Assembly (NCBI RefSeq): GCF_900105945.1
Contig: NZ_FNSO01000004.1
Coordinates: 7,940,001-8,004,000 of the forward strand
Direction: 5' to 3'
Length of the DNA stretch: 64,000 bases
From: Amycolatopsis tolypomycina
GTDB lineage: Bacteria; Actinomycetota; Actinomycetes; Mycobacteriales; Pseudonocardiaceae
Below are positions 35,184 through 43,514 of the stretch, piece after piece; positions within the stretch are counted from its first letter, which is position 1; each line of letters begins with the position of its first letter. The translations under genes were made by a program, and so were the position numbers. A model generated the notes under the pieces. That model searched no databases. It was not told where the DNA came from and saw only the letters and a program-made list of their open reading frames with translations.

Positions 35184-36440
35184 GTGTCCCAGTCTGTCTC
35201 GAACCACGAAAGCCGCACGTCCCTCGCCGACTACCGGACGGCGCTGACGACCCCGGCGGCCCGGCGCCCCGCCGTCGCCGCCGTGCTCGCCCGCCTGCCG
35301 ATCGCCATGATCGGCATCTCGGCCCTGCTCTACGTCCAGCGCGAGACCGGTTCCTTCGCCGTCGCCGGCCTGGTCTCGGCCGGTTCACTCGTCGGGGTGT
35401 CGGTGGGCGCGGTGGTGCAGGGCAGGCTGATCGACCGGTTCGGGCCGACGCGGCCGCTGCTCACCGTCGCGCTGCTGTCCGTGCTCGCGATGACCGCCCT
35501 GGTCACGGCCATCGAATCGCACGCCGCAACCGCCGTGCTGGTCGCGCTCGGCGCGTGGACCGGGCTGTCCGAGCCGATGGTCGGGTCGGCCTCGCGGGCG
35601 CTGTGGGGACGGCTGCTCCCGCCGGGCGGGCCGCGCAACGCCGCGTTCTCGTACGAGGCGATCAGCATGGAGGTGTTCTTCATCCTCGGCCCCGGCGTCG
35701 CCGGGCTGCTGGTCATGGCGCCGTGGGCGGGCACCGGCCTGGTGCTGGGTGTCGCGCTGCAGTTCACCGGCGCGGTGCTGTTCGCCTTGAGCCCGGCCGT
35801 GCGCGCGTGGGGGCCGTCGTCGGAGTCCCACGGGTCGCTGCTGGGCGCGCTGGCGAGCCCGGGCATGCGGACGCTGGCCATCGCCGCGCTGGGCTTCGGC
35901 GTGGTGATCGGGTTCGTCGAGGTCGCCGTGCCGGCGGCGGCCACCGAGGCGGGCTCGCCTTCGGTGGGCGGGTTGCTGCTGTCGGCGTGGTCGCTGAGCT
36001 CGGTCGCGTTCGGCGTCGCCTACAGCCTGCGGCCGTGGCCGCGGCGGCTCGGCCTGCGGCTGCCGGTGCTGCTCGGCGGGTTCGGTGCGCTGGTCGCGCT
36101 GCTCGCGTGGCCGTCTTCGCTGTGGGGCCTGGCCCTGATGATGCTGCTGGCGGGCGCGCTGATCACCCCGCAGTCGACGGCCCACTCGACGACGATCGAG
36201 GTGGTCGCGCCGGCCGGGACGGCGGCGGAGGCGTTCGGCTGGGTGCTCACGGCGGTGACGCTCGGGCTCGCGGCCGGTCAGTCGATCAGCGGGTACGTCG
36301 TCGAGCACGCGGGTCCGGGCGCGGCCTTCCTGGCGGCGAGCGTGGCCGGCGTGGTGCTCGCGTTCGTCGTGTGGCTGCTGCGCGGCACGGTCCGTGCCGC
36401 GGCGGCTCCGGTCGAGTCTCGTCCGCTGGTCAACGCGTAG
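35184..36440 (+). CDS. MFS transporter
   Basis: A 418-residue major-facilitator protein with about 12 membrane helices. The loop 2-3 motif is QGRLIDRFGPTRPLL, related to the GxxxDRxGRR signature. Overall it resembles small drug or metabolite exporters of actinomycetes. The GTG at 35184 was selected because the upstream in-frame sequence contains the palindromic operator and a -10 element; the longer open frame is not protein-like. A regulator-controlled efflux role is inferred from the operator. The substrate is unknown. Confidence 0.82.
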   Translation: MSQSVSNHESRTSLADYRTALTTPAARRPAVAAVLARLPIAMIGISALLYVQRETGSFAVAGLVSAGSLVGVSVGAVVQGRLIDRFGPTRPLLTVALLSVLAMTALVTAIESHAATAVLVALGAWTGLSEPMVGSASRALWGRLLPPGGPRNAAFSYEAISMEVFFILGPGVAGLLVMAPWAGTGLVLGVALQFTGAVLFALSPAVRAWGPSSESHGSLLGALASPGMRTLAIAALGFGVVIGFVEVAVPAAATEAGSPSVGGLLLSAWSLSSVAFGVAYSLRPWPRRLGLRLPVLLGGFGALVALLAWPSSLWGLALMMLLAGALITPQSTAHSTTIEVVAPAGTAAEAFGWVLTAVTLGLAAGQSISGYVVEHAGPGAAFLAASVAGVVLAFVVWLLRGTVRAAAAPVESRPLVNA

Positions 36441-36480
36441 GCCGACGGTTTTTGTCGGTGCCTGCCGCTACCTTGCGGGC

Positions 36481-37542
36481 ATGGACGTCACCGCGCCTGC
36501 CCACCGCCTCTCGGCGGCCGTCTCGGCCGCGTCGCGCCTGCTGCCGTCCCGCGCCGGACTGCGGCTGCAGGCGGACGCGGCCGGCCTGACGGTCGCCGGC
36601 GCCGCGTCGGACCTCGCCGTCCGGTTCGGCTGCCCGGCGACCACGCACACCGACGGCTCGGTCGTCGTCCCCGCGGCACCGCTGGTGGAGACGCTGAAGG
36701 TGCTCGACAGCGAGCTGGTCCGCCTGGTCGTCGAGGGCACGCGCCTGGCGTTGCGGCTGGACAACGCCCGGTTCGCGCTGCCACTGCTGCCCGCTGCTTC
36801 CGTGCTCGCGGACCCACCGGCCCAGGTGTCCTCAGTGGACGGAGCGGCGTTCGCGTCGGCGTTGCGGATCGTCGCGGGCACGGCGGCAAAGGGCGACCCG
36901 CTGCCGCTGTTCACCGGCGTCCGGCTCCAGGCATCCGGTTCCCGGCTGACGCTGACGGCATCCGACCGCTACCGGATGGCGGTGGCCCGCCTGCCGCTGT
37001 CGTCACCGGGGACGCTGGACGTCCTGGTCCCGGCGGCCCTGCTGGCGGAGGCGGCCCGCCAGGCCCGCGGCCGGGTGGGCCTGCACGCCGGCCCGGGACG
37101 CTTCGGCCTGAGCTGGGCAGACGGCCTGGTGGCCACAGCGGTGCTCGACGCGGGCTTCCTGTCGGAGGACTCGATCCCCTCGGCCGCGGTGGACACAAGG
37201 GTGACCCTGCAGGCGGACACCTTGGCGGCGGCGGTCCGTCGCGTAGGGGTGTACGCGGAGGACAGGAGGGTCTTGACCCTGGAGGTCGGCGACGCCCAGG
37301 TCAGGCTGGCGAGCGCCCGCCAGGACACGGGCGAGGCAGAGGAGCTCCTGAAGGCGGACGTCGACGGCGGCCGGACGTCACCGTCGTTCCAGGCGCGGTA
37401 CCTGCTCGACGCGCTGGCGGCGTTCGCGGGTGAGCGGGTGGTGCTGTCGATCCAGCCGGGGATGCGGGCATGCATCCTGCGCGCGGCGGAGGGTGGGGAA
37501 GTGGAGCTGACGTACTACCTGATGCCGATGCTCAGCCGATGA
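36481..37542 (+). CDS. DNA polymerase III beta-clamp-like protein (DnaN paralogue)
   Basis: A 353-residue protein with the beta-clamp layout of three similar domains. Recognisable clamp segments include FTGVRLQASGSRLTLTASDRYRMAVARL in domain 2 (the classic TDGxRLA-like region), and VVLSIQPGMRACILRAAEGG and YYLMPMLSR at the C-terminus, equivalent to the clamp ending with the hydrophobic MPM/MPV pocket residues. The chromosomal dnaN should lie beside dnaA, which is not in this window, so this is probably a second, diverged clamp. ATG 36481 gives a normal N-terminus. Whether it forms rings or binds clamp-binding motifs is unknown. Confidence 0.82.
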   Translation: MDVTAPAHRLSAAVSAASRLLPSRAGLRLQADAAGLTVAGAASDLAVRFGCPATTHTDGSVVVPAAPLVETLKVLDSELVRLVVEGTRLALRLDNARFALPLLPAASVLADPPAQVSSVDGAAFASALRIVAGTAAKGDPLPLFTGVRLQASGSRLTLTASDRYRMAVARLPLSSPGTLDVLVPAALLAEAARQARGRVGLHAGPGRFGLSWADGLVATAVLDAGFLSEDSIPSAAVDTRVTLQADTLAAAVRRVGVYAEDRRVLTLEVGDAQVRLASARQDTGEAEELLKADVDGGRTSPSFQARYLLDALAAFAGERVVLSIQPGMRACILRAAEGGEVELTYYLMPMLSR

Positions 37543-37544
37543 CG

Positions 37545-37659
37545 GTGAGTGCGGCGATCACCGCGCTCGAGAGCCCGCGCTGACCAGCCTCGAGCACGAG
37601 ACCGGCCTGCGCGAGGTGTGGGCCGCCTTCCTCCACGGAGAGCGGCCCGCCGCACTCAC
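37545..37659. repeat. 12-bp inverted repeats flanking a convergent gap
   Basis: GTGAGTGCGGCG (37545-37556) and CGCCGCACTCAC (37648-37659) are perfect inverted copies 91 bases apart. They touch the ends of the clamp-like gene and the glutaredoxin gene. The space between holds no gene. Confidence 0.6.
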
Positions 37660-37910
37660 TCCGCCGAAGCTGCCTTGACCGCCGCCTCGACCTCGGCGAA
37701 CGACGGGTTCACCATCGCCTTGGACCCCACGATCACGGTCGGCACCGTCTCGTTGCCGTTCGCGACCTCGCGGACCCGGGCGGCCGCCGCCGGGTCCTCC
37801 CAGATGTTGATCTTCCGGATGTTGAAGCCGCTCTTCGACATCGGCCGGTCCAGGGCGGCGCAGAACCCGCAGCCCGGCCGCCAGTAGAACTCGACCTCGA
37901 CGTTGCTCAT
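37656..37910 (-). CDS. Glutaredoxin/mycoredoxin-like protein
   Basis: An 84-residue thioredoxin-fold protein with redox motif RPGCGFC near the N-terminus, the cis-Pro segment NETVPTVIVG and a C-terminal helix. Length and motif match the mycoredoxin group, which reduces mycothiol mixed disulfides in actinobacteria. Its ATG overlaps the stop of the upstream metallo-beta-lactamase gene as ATGA, so it is the last gene of the NUDIX-MBL-glutaredoxin operon. Confidence 0.87.
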   Translation of the reverse strand: MSNVEVEFYWRPGCGFCAALDRPMSKSGFNIRKINIWEDPAAAARVREVANGNETVPTVIVGSKAMVNPSFAEVEAAVKAASAE

Positions 37911-38677
37911 CCGTTCTCCTCCGACCGCAAGTAGTCCAGCTGCGCCTGCACGCTCCACTCGGCGGGCGCCCACAGCGCCCGGTCGACGTCGGCATACACG
38001 ACCTCGACGACCTGGCGCGGGGTGGCGTCCGCCCCGAGCGTCTTCAGAGCCGAACGCACCTGGTCGAGCCGCTGTTCCCGGTGGGCAAGGTACTCGCGCG
38101 CGGTCGCGGGCAGATCGAGGAGCTCCGGACCGTGCCCGGGCAACCCGACCGTCCCGGCCGGCAGCTCGATCAGCTTCCGCAGCGAACGCAGGTAGTCGCC
38201 GAGGTCGTGCAGCACCGTGGTGCCGCGCCCGAGGATCGTGTCGCCGGTCAGCACCTGGCCGTCGAGGACCAGCGAGATCGAGTCGTCCGTGTGGCCCGGC
38301 GTGTGGAGCACCCGGATCGCGAGCCCGCCCGCCGAGATCTCCGATCCGTCCACAAAGGACGGGGCGCCGACGCACAGTGCGGGGTCGAACGCCCGCACCG
38401 GCGCGCCGACGCGCTCGGCGAACCACGGCGCACCTTCCGCGTGGTCGGGGTGGTGGTGCGTGAGCAGGACCAGCTCGACCGGACCGACCGAAGCCAGCAG
38501 CTCGAGGTGCTCGAGGTCGCGGTAGCCCGGGTCGACCACGACGGCCGGGCTCGACGGCGTCGCCCGCAGCACCCAGCTGTTCGTGCCTTCGAGCGTCATC
38601 GACGACGGGTTGTTCTCCAGCAGCACCGACGCCGTCTCGGAGACCTGGCGCAGCACGCCGTAGGCGGGGGCGGTCAT
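37907..38677 (-). CDS. Metallo-beta-lactamase-fold hydrolase (Rv3677c type)
   Basis: A 256-residue MBL-fold protein, with THHHPDHAEGAP (HxHxDH zinc ligands), HTPGHTDDSISLVLDG, TGDTILGRGTTV and GLPGHGPEL supplying the remaining ligands. A C-terminal winged domain (EQRLDQVRSALKTLGADATP) identifies the LACTB2-like subgroup. Those proteins act as hydrolases or RNases; the substrate here is unknown. ATG 38677 overlaps the NUDIX stop (ATGA) and its own stop overlaps the glutaredoxin start. Confidence 0.88.
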   Translation of the reverse strand: MTAPAYGVLRQVSETASVLLENNPSSMTLEGTNSWVLRATPSSPAVVVDPGYRDLEHLELLASVGPVELVLLTHHHPDHAEGAPWFAERVGAPVRAFDPALCVGAPSFVDGSEISAGGLAIRVLHTPGHTDDSISLVLDGQVLTGDTILGRGTTVLHDLGDYLRSLRKLIELPAGTVGLPGHGPELLDLPATAREYLAHREQRLDQVRSALKTLGADATPRQVVEVVYADVDRALWAPAEWSVQAQLDYLRSEENG

Positions 38678-39492
38678 CGCGGCTCCAGGACGACTCGGAC
38701 GTGATCGTTCTCGCGCACCAGCGTCGGCGCGATCCGGACGATCTCGCGCGGCGCGTTCAGCACGTCGTCGGCGGTGGCGAACGCCGCCAGCTCGCTCAGG
38801 GTCAGCCACGTCGGCGGCATCAGCATCCGGCGGCCTTCGCGCGCGTCGGCGATGGCGTCCTCGGGGCGCTGCCAGCCGGAGCTCGACGCCTCCGACGTCG
38901 CTCCGTCGGCTTCCTGGCCTTCGGGCAGCTTCGCGACGTAGAACCGGGTGTCGTAGCGGCGCGGCTCCTGCTCGGGCGTGATCCAGTGCGCCCACGGGCG
39001 CAGCAGGTCGGCCCGCAGCGTCAGGCCCGCGTCGGCGAGGAACCCGGCCAGCGACACCTCCCGCGTCTCCAGGGCCTGGCGGGCCGCCGCGTACGGCGTG
39101 ACGTCGGTGAGCACCGCGTCCGCGCCGCCCGCGAGCAGCACACCGGACTCCTCGAACGTCTCGCGCACGGCCGCGCAGGTCAGCGCCCGCGCGAGGGCCT
39201 CGTCGCAGCCGAACCGCGACGCCCACCACGACGGCTCGGGACCGGCCCAGGCCACCGACGTGTCGGCGTCGCGCCGGTCGACCCCGCCGCCGGGGAACAC
39301 GGTCATCCCGCCCGCGAACGGCATGCCCTTGACCCGGTGCTGCAGGAAGACCTCGACGCCGTCGGCGCCGTCACGGACCAGGATGACGGTGGCCGCGTCC
39401 TTCGGCGTCGCCGGCGGGCCGTCGGCGTTCGCGCGGGTGGCCACCCCCGCGCCGACCGGGATGTCGAAGACAAACTCCTTTGGCTGCTCCAC
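38674..39492 (-). CDS. NUDIX hydrolase, NUDT19-like
   Basis: A 272-residue NUDIX protein with a long insertion inside the Nudix box: GMTVFPGGGVDRRD is separated from AAVRETFEESGVLL by about 30 residues, as in the NUDT7/NUDT19 peroxisomal CoA-hydrolase group. WAHWITPEQEPRRYDTRFYV is the other conserved block. Its likely substrates are CoA or related thioesters. It is the first gene of the three-gene operon with the MBL and glutaredoxin genes. A perfect 38-bp palindrome lies upstream. Confidence 0.85.
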   Translation of the reverse strand: MEQPKEFVFDIPVGAGVATRANADGPPATPKDAATVILVRDGADGVEVFLQHRVKGMPFAGGMTVFPGGGVDRRDADTSVAWAGPEPSWWASRFGCDEALARALTCAAVRETFEESGVLLAGGADAVLTDVTPYAAARQALETREVSLAGFLADAGLTLRADLLRPWAHWITPEQEPRRYDTRFYVAKLPEGQEADGATSEASSSGWQRPEDAIADAREGRRMLMPPTWLTLSELAAFATADDVLNAPREIVRIAPTLVRENDHVRVVLEPR

Positions 39493-39552
39493 CCGGGCAA
39501 CATACCTCCGGCACCCGACGTTCCGTCGCGCACTTGTGGCACGCCGGACACA

Positions 39553-39590
39553 GCGAAGGGGGCACTTTCACGTGAAAGTGCCCCCTTCGC
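39553..39590. repeat. 38-bp perfect loopless palindrome (CACGTG core)
   Basis: GCGAAGGGGGCACTTTCAC followed by its exact reverse complement GTGAAAGTGCCCCCTTCGC. The core GGGCACTTTCACGTGAAAGTGCCC recurs at 59416-59443 and 59453-59478. Here it lies 11 bases downstream of the end of the 380-residue unknown gene (minus strand), so it may act as a terminator. Confidence 0.92.
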
Positions 39591-39600
39591 CGAAGAGGAA

Positions 39601-40743
39601 CTACGGGGCGGTCCAGCCGCGCTGGTCGCCGCCGGAACGGGACGCGCCGTTGAGACGCATCTTCGCCGCCTCGGCCCGCTCACGCTCGGCCAGCTCGGCG
39701 TGCAGCTCGCGCAGCAGCGCCCGGTCGCGCTCGCTCAGGCTCGGGTCGTCCAGGTCCAGCGCCGGCAGCTCGACGACCTCGTGCATCGACGGCTTGCCCG
39801 CGGCGATCTCGCGGCCCTTCTCCGGGTCCTCGGCCAGCGCCTGCCGCAGCTGCGCCACCTCGGCCGGGGTCAGGTCGGCGGTGCGCTCCGCCCGCGTCTC
39901 CGACCGCGCCTTGCGGGGCGGCTCGGCGGCGGACTGCGGCTGAGACGGGGGCGACACGATCGGCACCACCGGGGCGACCGGCTCGGCCGGCGCCGTCGTG
40001 GTGCTGCTCGACCGCATGCTGTGCCTGCTGCCCGACTCCCCGACCGGCTCCGGCGTCACCGATGCCGGCGGCTTGGCGACCGGCTCGGACCGAAAGGACG
40101 ACGAACTCGACGTCGTGCTCCCGGTCACCCAGGCCGGCGACGCGGCCGCCGAGGCGGCCTGGTGGTACTCGGAGTGCGCGACGCCCGGACCGCTGACCTC
40201 GACGACCGAGTGGATCCCGGCCCGGCGCAACGCCGTGTCGACGCGGAACGCGACGGCCGGCGGGTTGCCGTCCGGCCCCAGCTCGACGAGCACCACGCGC
40301 TGCGGCAGCGCGCCCGGCACGCTGCCGGCCGGGGTGTTGCGCCACACCGCGTGCACCGAGCGGACGTCCGGCAGCACCTGCAGGGTCCGGTCGAGCGCCT
40401 CGGCGATGCCGAACTCCGGGGCGTTCTCGCCGCTGAACCGGTGCGTGTTGACCTGCTCGGTCTCGTCGACGAGCAGGTCGTTCGCCAGCGTCGCGTCCGA
40501 CCGGCTCATCTCGAGGACCAGCGCCAGCTCGCGCTGCTCGGCGGAGCTGACCGGGATCCGGCCCGCGATGAGCGTGCCGGTGGTCAGCTCGACCGCCTCG
40601 TCGATGTGGGCACGGGCGATCAGCTCGCGCGCTTCGGTCAACGCGCTGTCGTCGATCCGGCCCGCCAGGGCCAGCAACAGGTTGTGCAGGCGCAGGGGCA
40701 CCGAGAACCCGTCCATGGGCGGGCCGTCGTGGACCTCCACCAT
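39601..40743 (-). CDS. Uncharacterised protein A (380 aa), paralogue of its upstream neighbour
   Basis: I do not recognise this family. The N-terminal half (about residues 12-190) has LHNLLLALAGRIDDSALTEA, then NTHRFSGENAPEFG, WRNTPAGSVPG and RVVLVELGPDGNPP, a pattern shared in the same order with the adjacent 209-residue protein, so the two are paralogues. Residues about 195-290 are Ser/Pro/Ala-rich and disordered, and the C-terminal 90 residues form a Glu/Arg-rich helical region (LRQALAEDPEKGREIA). No signal peptide, membrane segment or catalytic motif is evident. The ATG at 40743 is 36 bases from the neighbour's stop, suggesting one transcript with ridA. Confidence 0.75.
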   Translation of the reverse strand: MVEVHDGPPMDGFSVPLRLHNLLLALAGRIDDSALTEARELIARAHIDEAVELTTGTLIAGRIPVSSAEQRELALVLEMSRSDATLANDLLVDETEQVNTHRFSGENAPEFGIAEALDRTLQVLPDVRSVHAVWRNTPAGSVPGALPQRVVLVELGPDGNPPAVAFRVDTALRRAGIHSVVEVSGPGVAHSEYHQAASAAASPAWVTGSTTSSSSSFRSEPVAKPPASVTPEPVGESGSRHSMRSSSTTTAPAEPVAPVVPIVSPPSQPQSAAEPPRKARSETRAERTADLTPAEVAQLRQALAEDPEKGREIAAGKPSMHEVVELPALDLDDPSLSERDRALLRELHAELAERERAEAAKMRLNGASRSGGDQRGWTAP

Positions 40744-40779
40744 TGCCTTGCTCCCTCCCAGCTCGCTGGCGGGCGAGCG

Positions 40780-41409
40780 TTATGCGGCTACTAGCCGGGT
40801 CCCCTCCACCGCGCCCACGCAGACCAGCTCTGAGTCGGCCAGCGCGGCCCGGTGGTACCCCGGCAGGTCGAAGCGCGGCGGGATGACCTCGACGCTGGGC
40901 TCTTCGTCGCCCAGTACCCGCAGCACCCGCTGCAGTTCGCCGGTCAACCTCGGCAGACCGTTCAGCGCGGTGATCAGCAGGACACGCTTGGCCGTACCCT
41001 GTCCGACCACACCGACGTGTCGCCAGCTCTGCCGCACTTCCCCCACGTCCGGGCGTCCTCGCAACGTTGCGTGGATCAACACGGACACGGAGTCGACCGA
41101 GTTAACCCATTCGGGCGCACTCGACGTGAATGTGTACCGGTTCTCGGCAACGTCGTCTACCCCCAGCGTCGAACTGACCTGGTGCCAGTCGGCGCCGTGC
41201 GGGATGAGACCGGCCACGAGCAGCCGGTACTCCGTTTGGTCGAGGTCGATCCTGTGCTTAAGCAAAGACCTCGGCAGGGTCCGGGCGAGCGTGCCCATGG
41301 CGCCCTCGCCGAGCCAGTCGCGGAACCGCCACAGCAGCTGGTCGGGCAGCCGCCCGGCCAGCCGGAGCAGCAGCTCGTGGGTGGACTGCTCGATGTCCGG
41401 GTCCATCAC
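40780..41409 (-). CDS. Uncharacterised protein B (209 aa), paralogue of its downstream neighbour
   Basis: A protein of unknown function. THELLLRLAGRLPDQLLWRF, LLKHRIDLDQTEYRLLVAGLI, NRYTFTSSAPEW, RPDVGEVRQSWRHVG and RVLLITALNGLPRLTGELQ correspond in order to segments of protein A, but it lacks the disordered and helical C-terminal parts. Both look like an N-terminal helical domain followed by an alpha/beta domain. ATG 41409 overlaps the ridA stop (ATGA), so the three genes ridA-B-A are translated together. I know of no characterised relative. Confidence 0.78.
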   Translation of the reverse strand: MMDPDIEQSTHELLLRLAGRLPDQLLWRFRDWLGEGAMGTLARTLPRSLLKHRIDLDQTEYRLLVAGLIPHGADWHQVSSTLGVDDVAENRYTFTSSAPEWVNSVDSVSVLIHATLRGRPDVGEVRQSWRHVGVVGQGTAKRVLLITALNGLPRLTGELQRVLRVLGDEEPSVEVIPPRFDLPGYHRAALADSELVCVGAVEGTRLVAA

Positions 41410-41861
41410 TGCACCTCCACGATCAGTTCGACCTCCACCGGCGAGCCGATGGGCAGCTCCGCGACACCGACGGCCGAGCGGGCGTGGATGCCCGCGTCGC
41501 CGAAGACCTCGCCGAGCAGTTCGGACGCGCCGTTGACGACCGCCGGCTGGCCGGTGAAGCCCTCCGCGGAAGCCACGAAGCCGACAACCTTGACGATCCG
41601 CGTGACGTTGTCAATGCCGACCAGCGCGTGCACGGCCGCGAGCGCGTTGAGCGCCGACGTGCGGGCGTGGCCCTTCGCCTCTTCCGGGCTGATCTCCGCG
41701 CCGACCTTGCCGGTCGCGGCGAGCACGCCGTCGACGAAGGGCAGCTGGCCGGAGGTGTAGACGTGCTTGCCGCTCTGGACGGCGGGCACGTACGCGGCCA
41801 GCGGGGCCGCGACGCCGGGCAGCTCGATGCCGAGCTCCTTCAGCCGTTCGCTCCAGCTCAC
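41406..41861 (-). CDS. RidA-family protein (Rv3678c type)
   Basis: A 151-residue member of the RidA/YjgF/UK114 superfamily of the longer subgroup with an N-terminal extension. Key segments are KHVYTSGQLPFVDG, the conserved AALNALAAVHALVG-like helix and the C-terminal HARSAVGVAELPIGSPVEVEL with the Arg that binds the substrate carboxylate in active RidA enzymes. RidA deaminates reactive enamine/imine intermediates; this subgroup is less well characterised. It follows the DUF4177 gene by 4 bases and overlaps gene B. Confidence 0.9.
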   Translation of the reverse strand: MSWSERLKELGIELPGVAAPLAAYVPAVQSGKHVYTSGQLPFVDGVLAATGKVGAEISPEEAKGHARTSALNALAAVHALVGIDNVTRIVKVVGFVASAEGFTGQPAVVNGASELLGEVFGDAGIHARSAVGVAELPIGSPVEVELIVEVQ

Positions 41862-41865
41862 GGGC

Positions 41866-42027
41866 TCAGCCCTTCGGACGCTTCAGGTACGCGACGTGCT
41901 GCTCGCCGCTCGGGTTCGGCAGCACGGTGACCAGCTCCCAGCCGTCCTCGCCCCACTGGTCGAGGATCTGCTTCGTCGCGTGGATCAGCAGAGGGACGGT
42001 CGCGTACTCCCACTTGGTGGCGCTCAT
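41866..42027 (-). CDS. DUF4177 small protein (Rv3678A type)
   Basis: A 53-residue protein MSATKWEYATVPLL...DQWGEDGWELVTVLPNPSGE, the DUF4177 pattern with the conserved W-E-Y and DGWELV blocks. The start at ATG 42027 matches the family N-terminus; the longer frame to 42054 does not. It lies directly upstream of ridA, as in mycobacteria. Function unknown. Copy B of the 83-bp repeat lies upstream, within the divergent promoter region. Confidence 0.8.
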   Translation of the reverse strand: MSATKWEYATVPLLIHATKQILDQWGEDGWELVTVLPNPSGEQHVAYLKRPKG

Positions 42028-42127
42028 GAACCGGGAGCGTAGCCAAGCGGGCAAGGGCGCCGGGGACGGCCGCCGGAAAAGGGGTGGCGACGCGCCGGAC
42101 TGTGGTCCATCTCACGCCGGCCCCAAA

Positions 42128-42210
42128 CGCCCCAATGTGGCGTTCGGTGCGTCCAGCGCACCCAATGTGGCGTTCGGTGCGTTGAACGCAACCAACGCCA
42201 CATTGGGGCG
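42128..42210. repeat. 83-bp dispersed repeat, copy B
   Basis: Identical to 22632-22714 over 83 bases, with the same 16-bp terminal inverted repeats and internal direct repeats; flanking bases differ. This copy lies between the divergent starts of the DUF4177 gene (42027) and a small membrane protein (42228), so it cannot serve as a terminator for either and may affect their promoters. Confidence 0.95.
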
Positions 42211-42227
42211 TTTGACGCGGGGCTAGC

Positions 42228-42485
42228 GTGGATGGGGTGGAAACGTGGCGCGTGATCGCGACGGCCCTGCTCGCGGCGGCCGGGCTGCCGCTCGTGCTCG
42301 TCGTGATGGCGAAGGTGCGCGACCGGACGCGCAGCTCCGGCCAGGTCGCGCTCGGCGGGGTGGTGACGCTCACCCTGCTGGCGGTCGTGGGCGTGCTCAC
42401 CCTGACCGTGCTGCCCGGCGCCGTGAGCTGGGCGCTCGTCGCGGCCGTCGCCGCTGCGGTCAGCGTCATGCTGCTGGCCGGTTGA
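42228..42485 (+). CDS. Small two-helix membrane protein
   Basis: An 85-residue (or 82 if GTG 42237 is used) hydrophobic protein. It has three hydrophobic stretches: VIATALLAAAGLPLVLVVMA, VVTLTLLAVVGVLTLTVLP and ALVAAVAAAVSVMLLAG, with the charged loop KVRDRTRSSG between the first two. No family was recognised. It lies 21 bases before the ArsA-type pair and may be co-transcribed with it. Confidence 0.6.
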   Translation: MDGVETWRVIATALLAAAGLPLVLVVMAKVRDRTRSSGQVALGGVVTLTLLAVVGVLTLTVLPGAVSWALVAAVAAAVSVMLLAG

Positions 42486-42506
42486 GCGCTGAATTAGGGT
42501 GAAGAA

Positions 42507-43514
42507 GTGACCATTTCCCATGCCGGCTGGACCGACGAGCTTGCCCGCGCCCGGCTGCACTTCGTCACCGGCAAGGGCGGGACCGGCAAGACGACCCTCG
42601 CCGCCGCGCTCGGGCTCGCGCTCGCCCGCGAAGGCCGTCGCGTGCTGCTCATCGAGGTCGAAGGCCGGCAGGGCATCGCCCAGCTCTTCGACACCGAGCC
42701 GCTGCCGTACGCCGAGCAGCGCATCGCGGCCGTCCCGGGTGGCGGGGAGCTGCGCGCGCTCCACATCGACGTCGAAGCCGCGCTGCTCGAGTACTTCGAA
42801 ATGTTCTACAACCTCGGCTTCGCCGGCCGGACGCTGCGGCGGATGGGCGCGATCGAGTTCGCGACCACCCTCGCGCCCGGGCTCAGGGACGTCCTGCTCA
42901 CCGGGAAGATCAAGGAGTGCGTCGGCCGGACCGAGTCCGACGGGCGGCACACCTACGACGCCGTCGTCGTCGACTCGCCGCCGACCGGCCGGGTCGTCAA
43001 GTTCCTCGACGTCACCAAGGCGCTCACCGACCTCGCGAAGACCGGCCCGATCCGCGGCCAGGCCGACGGCGTCGTCCGCCTGCTGCACTCCGGCGAGACC
43101 GCCGTGCACCTGGCCACGCTGCTGGAGGAGATGCCGGTGCGCGAGACCGTCGAGGCCGTCGCCGAGCTGGACGGCGCCGACCTGCGCCCGGGTGCGGTGC
43201 TGGTCAACCGGGTCCGGCCGCCGCGGCTGCCCGCCCGCTCGGTGACCGCCGCCGCCGACGGCCGCGTCGACGCTTCCCGCGTCCGCACCGGGCTCGCCTC
43301 GGCCGGGCTGAAGCTGCCGGAAGCCACGTTGGACGCGCTGGTGGAAGAGACCGTCGAGCACGCCGTGCGGGTGGCCGCCGAGCAGCGGGCGCGCGAGCAG
43401 CTGGCCGAGGCCGACCTGCCGACCCTCGAGCTGCCGGACGTCACCGACGGCATCGACGTCGCCGCGCTCTACGACCTGGCCGAAGCCCTGACCGACCAGG
43501 GGGTGCGGTTGTGA
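42507..43514 (+). CDS. ArsA/GET3-family ATPase, first of a pair (Rv3679 type)
   Basis: A 335-residue P-loop ATPase of the ArsA/GET3 class. The deviant Walker A is [19 protein letters not shown] (residues about 22-40), the switch region [14 protein letters not shown] follows, and the C-terminal part carries the adenine-binding LVNRVRPP segment. It has only one ATPase half and no arsenite-binding Cys triad, so it is not an arsenite pump. The counterpart Rv3679 forms a heterodimer with Rv3680 in M. tuberculosis and has been linked to glycerol metabolism tolerance. Its TGA overlaps the next start as GTGA. Confidence 0.9.
   Translation: MTISHAGWTDELARARLHFVTGKGGTGKTTLAAALGLALAREGRRVLLIEVEGRQGIAQLFDTEPLPYAEQRIAAVPGGGELRALHIDVEAALLEYFEMFYNLGFAGRTLRRMGAIEFATTLAPGLRDVLLTGKIKECVGRTESDGRHTYDAVVVDSPPTGRVVKFLDVTKALTDLAKTGPIRGQADGVVRLLHSGETAVHLATLLEEMPVRETVEAVAELDGADLRPGAVLVNRVRPPRLPARSVTAAADGRVDASRVRTGLASAGLKLPEATLDALVEETVEHAVRVAAEQRAREQLAEADLPTLELPDVTDGIDVAALYDLAEALTDQGVRL

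Noticed and set aside
41858..42469. Minus-strand frame translating copy B of the 83-bp repeat
   Set aside because: Peptide repeats such as PQCGVGCVQRTERHIG arise only from the DNA repeat; the real gene (DUF4177) starts at 42027.
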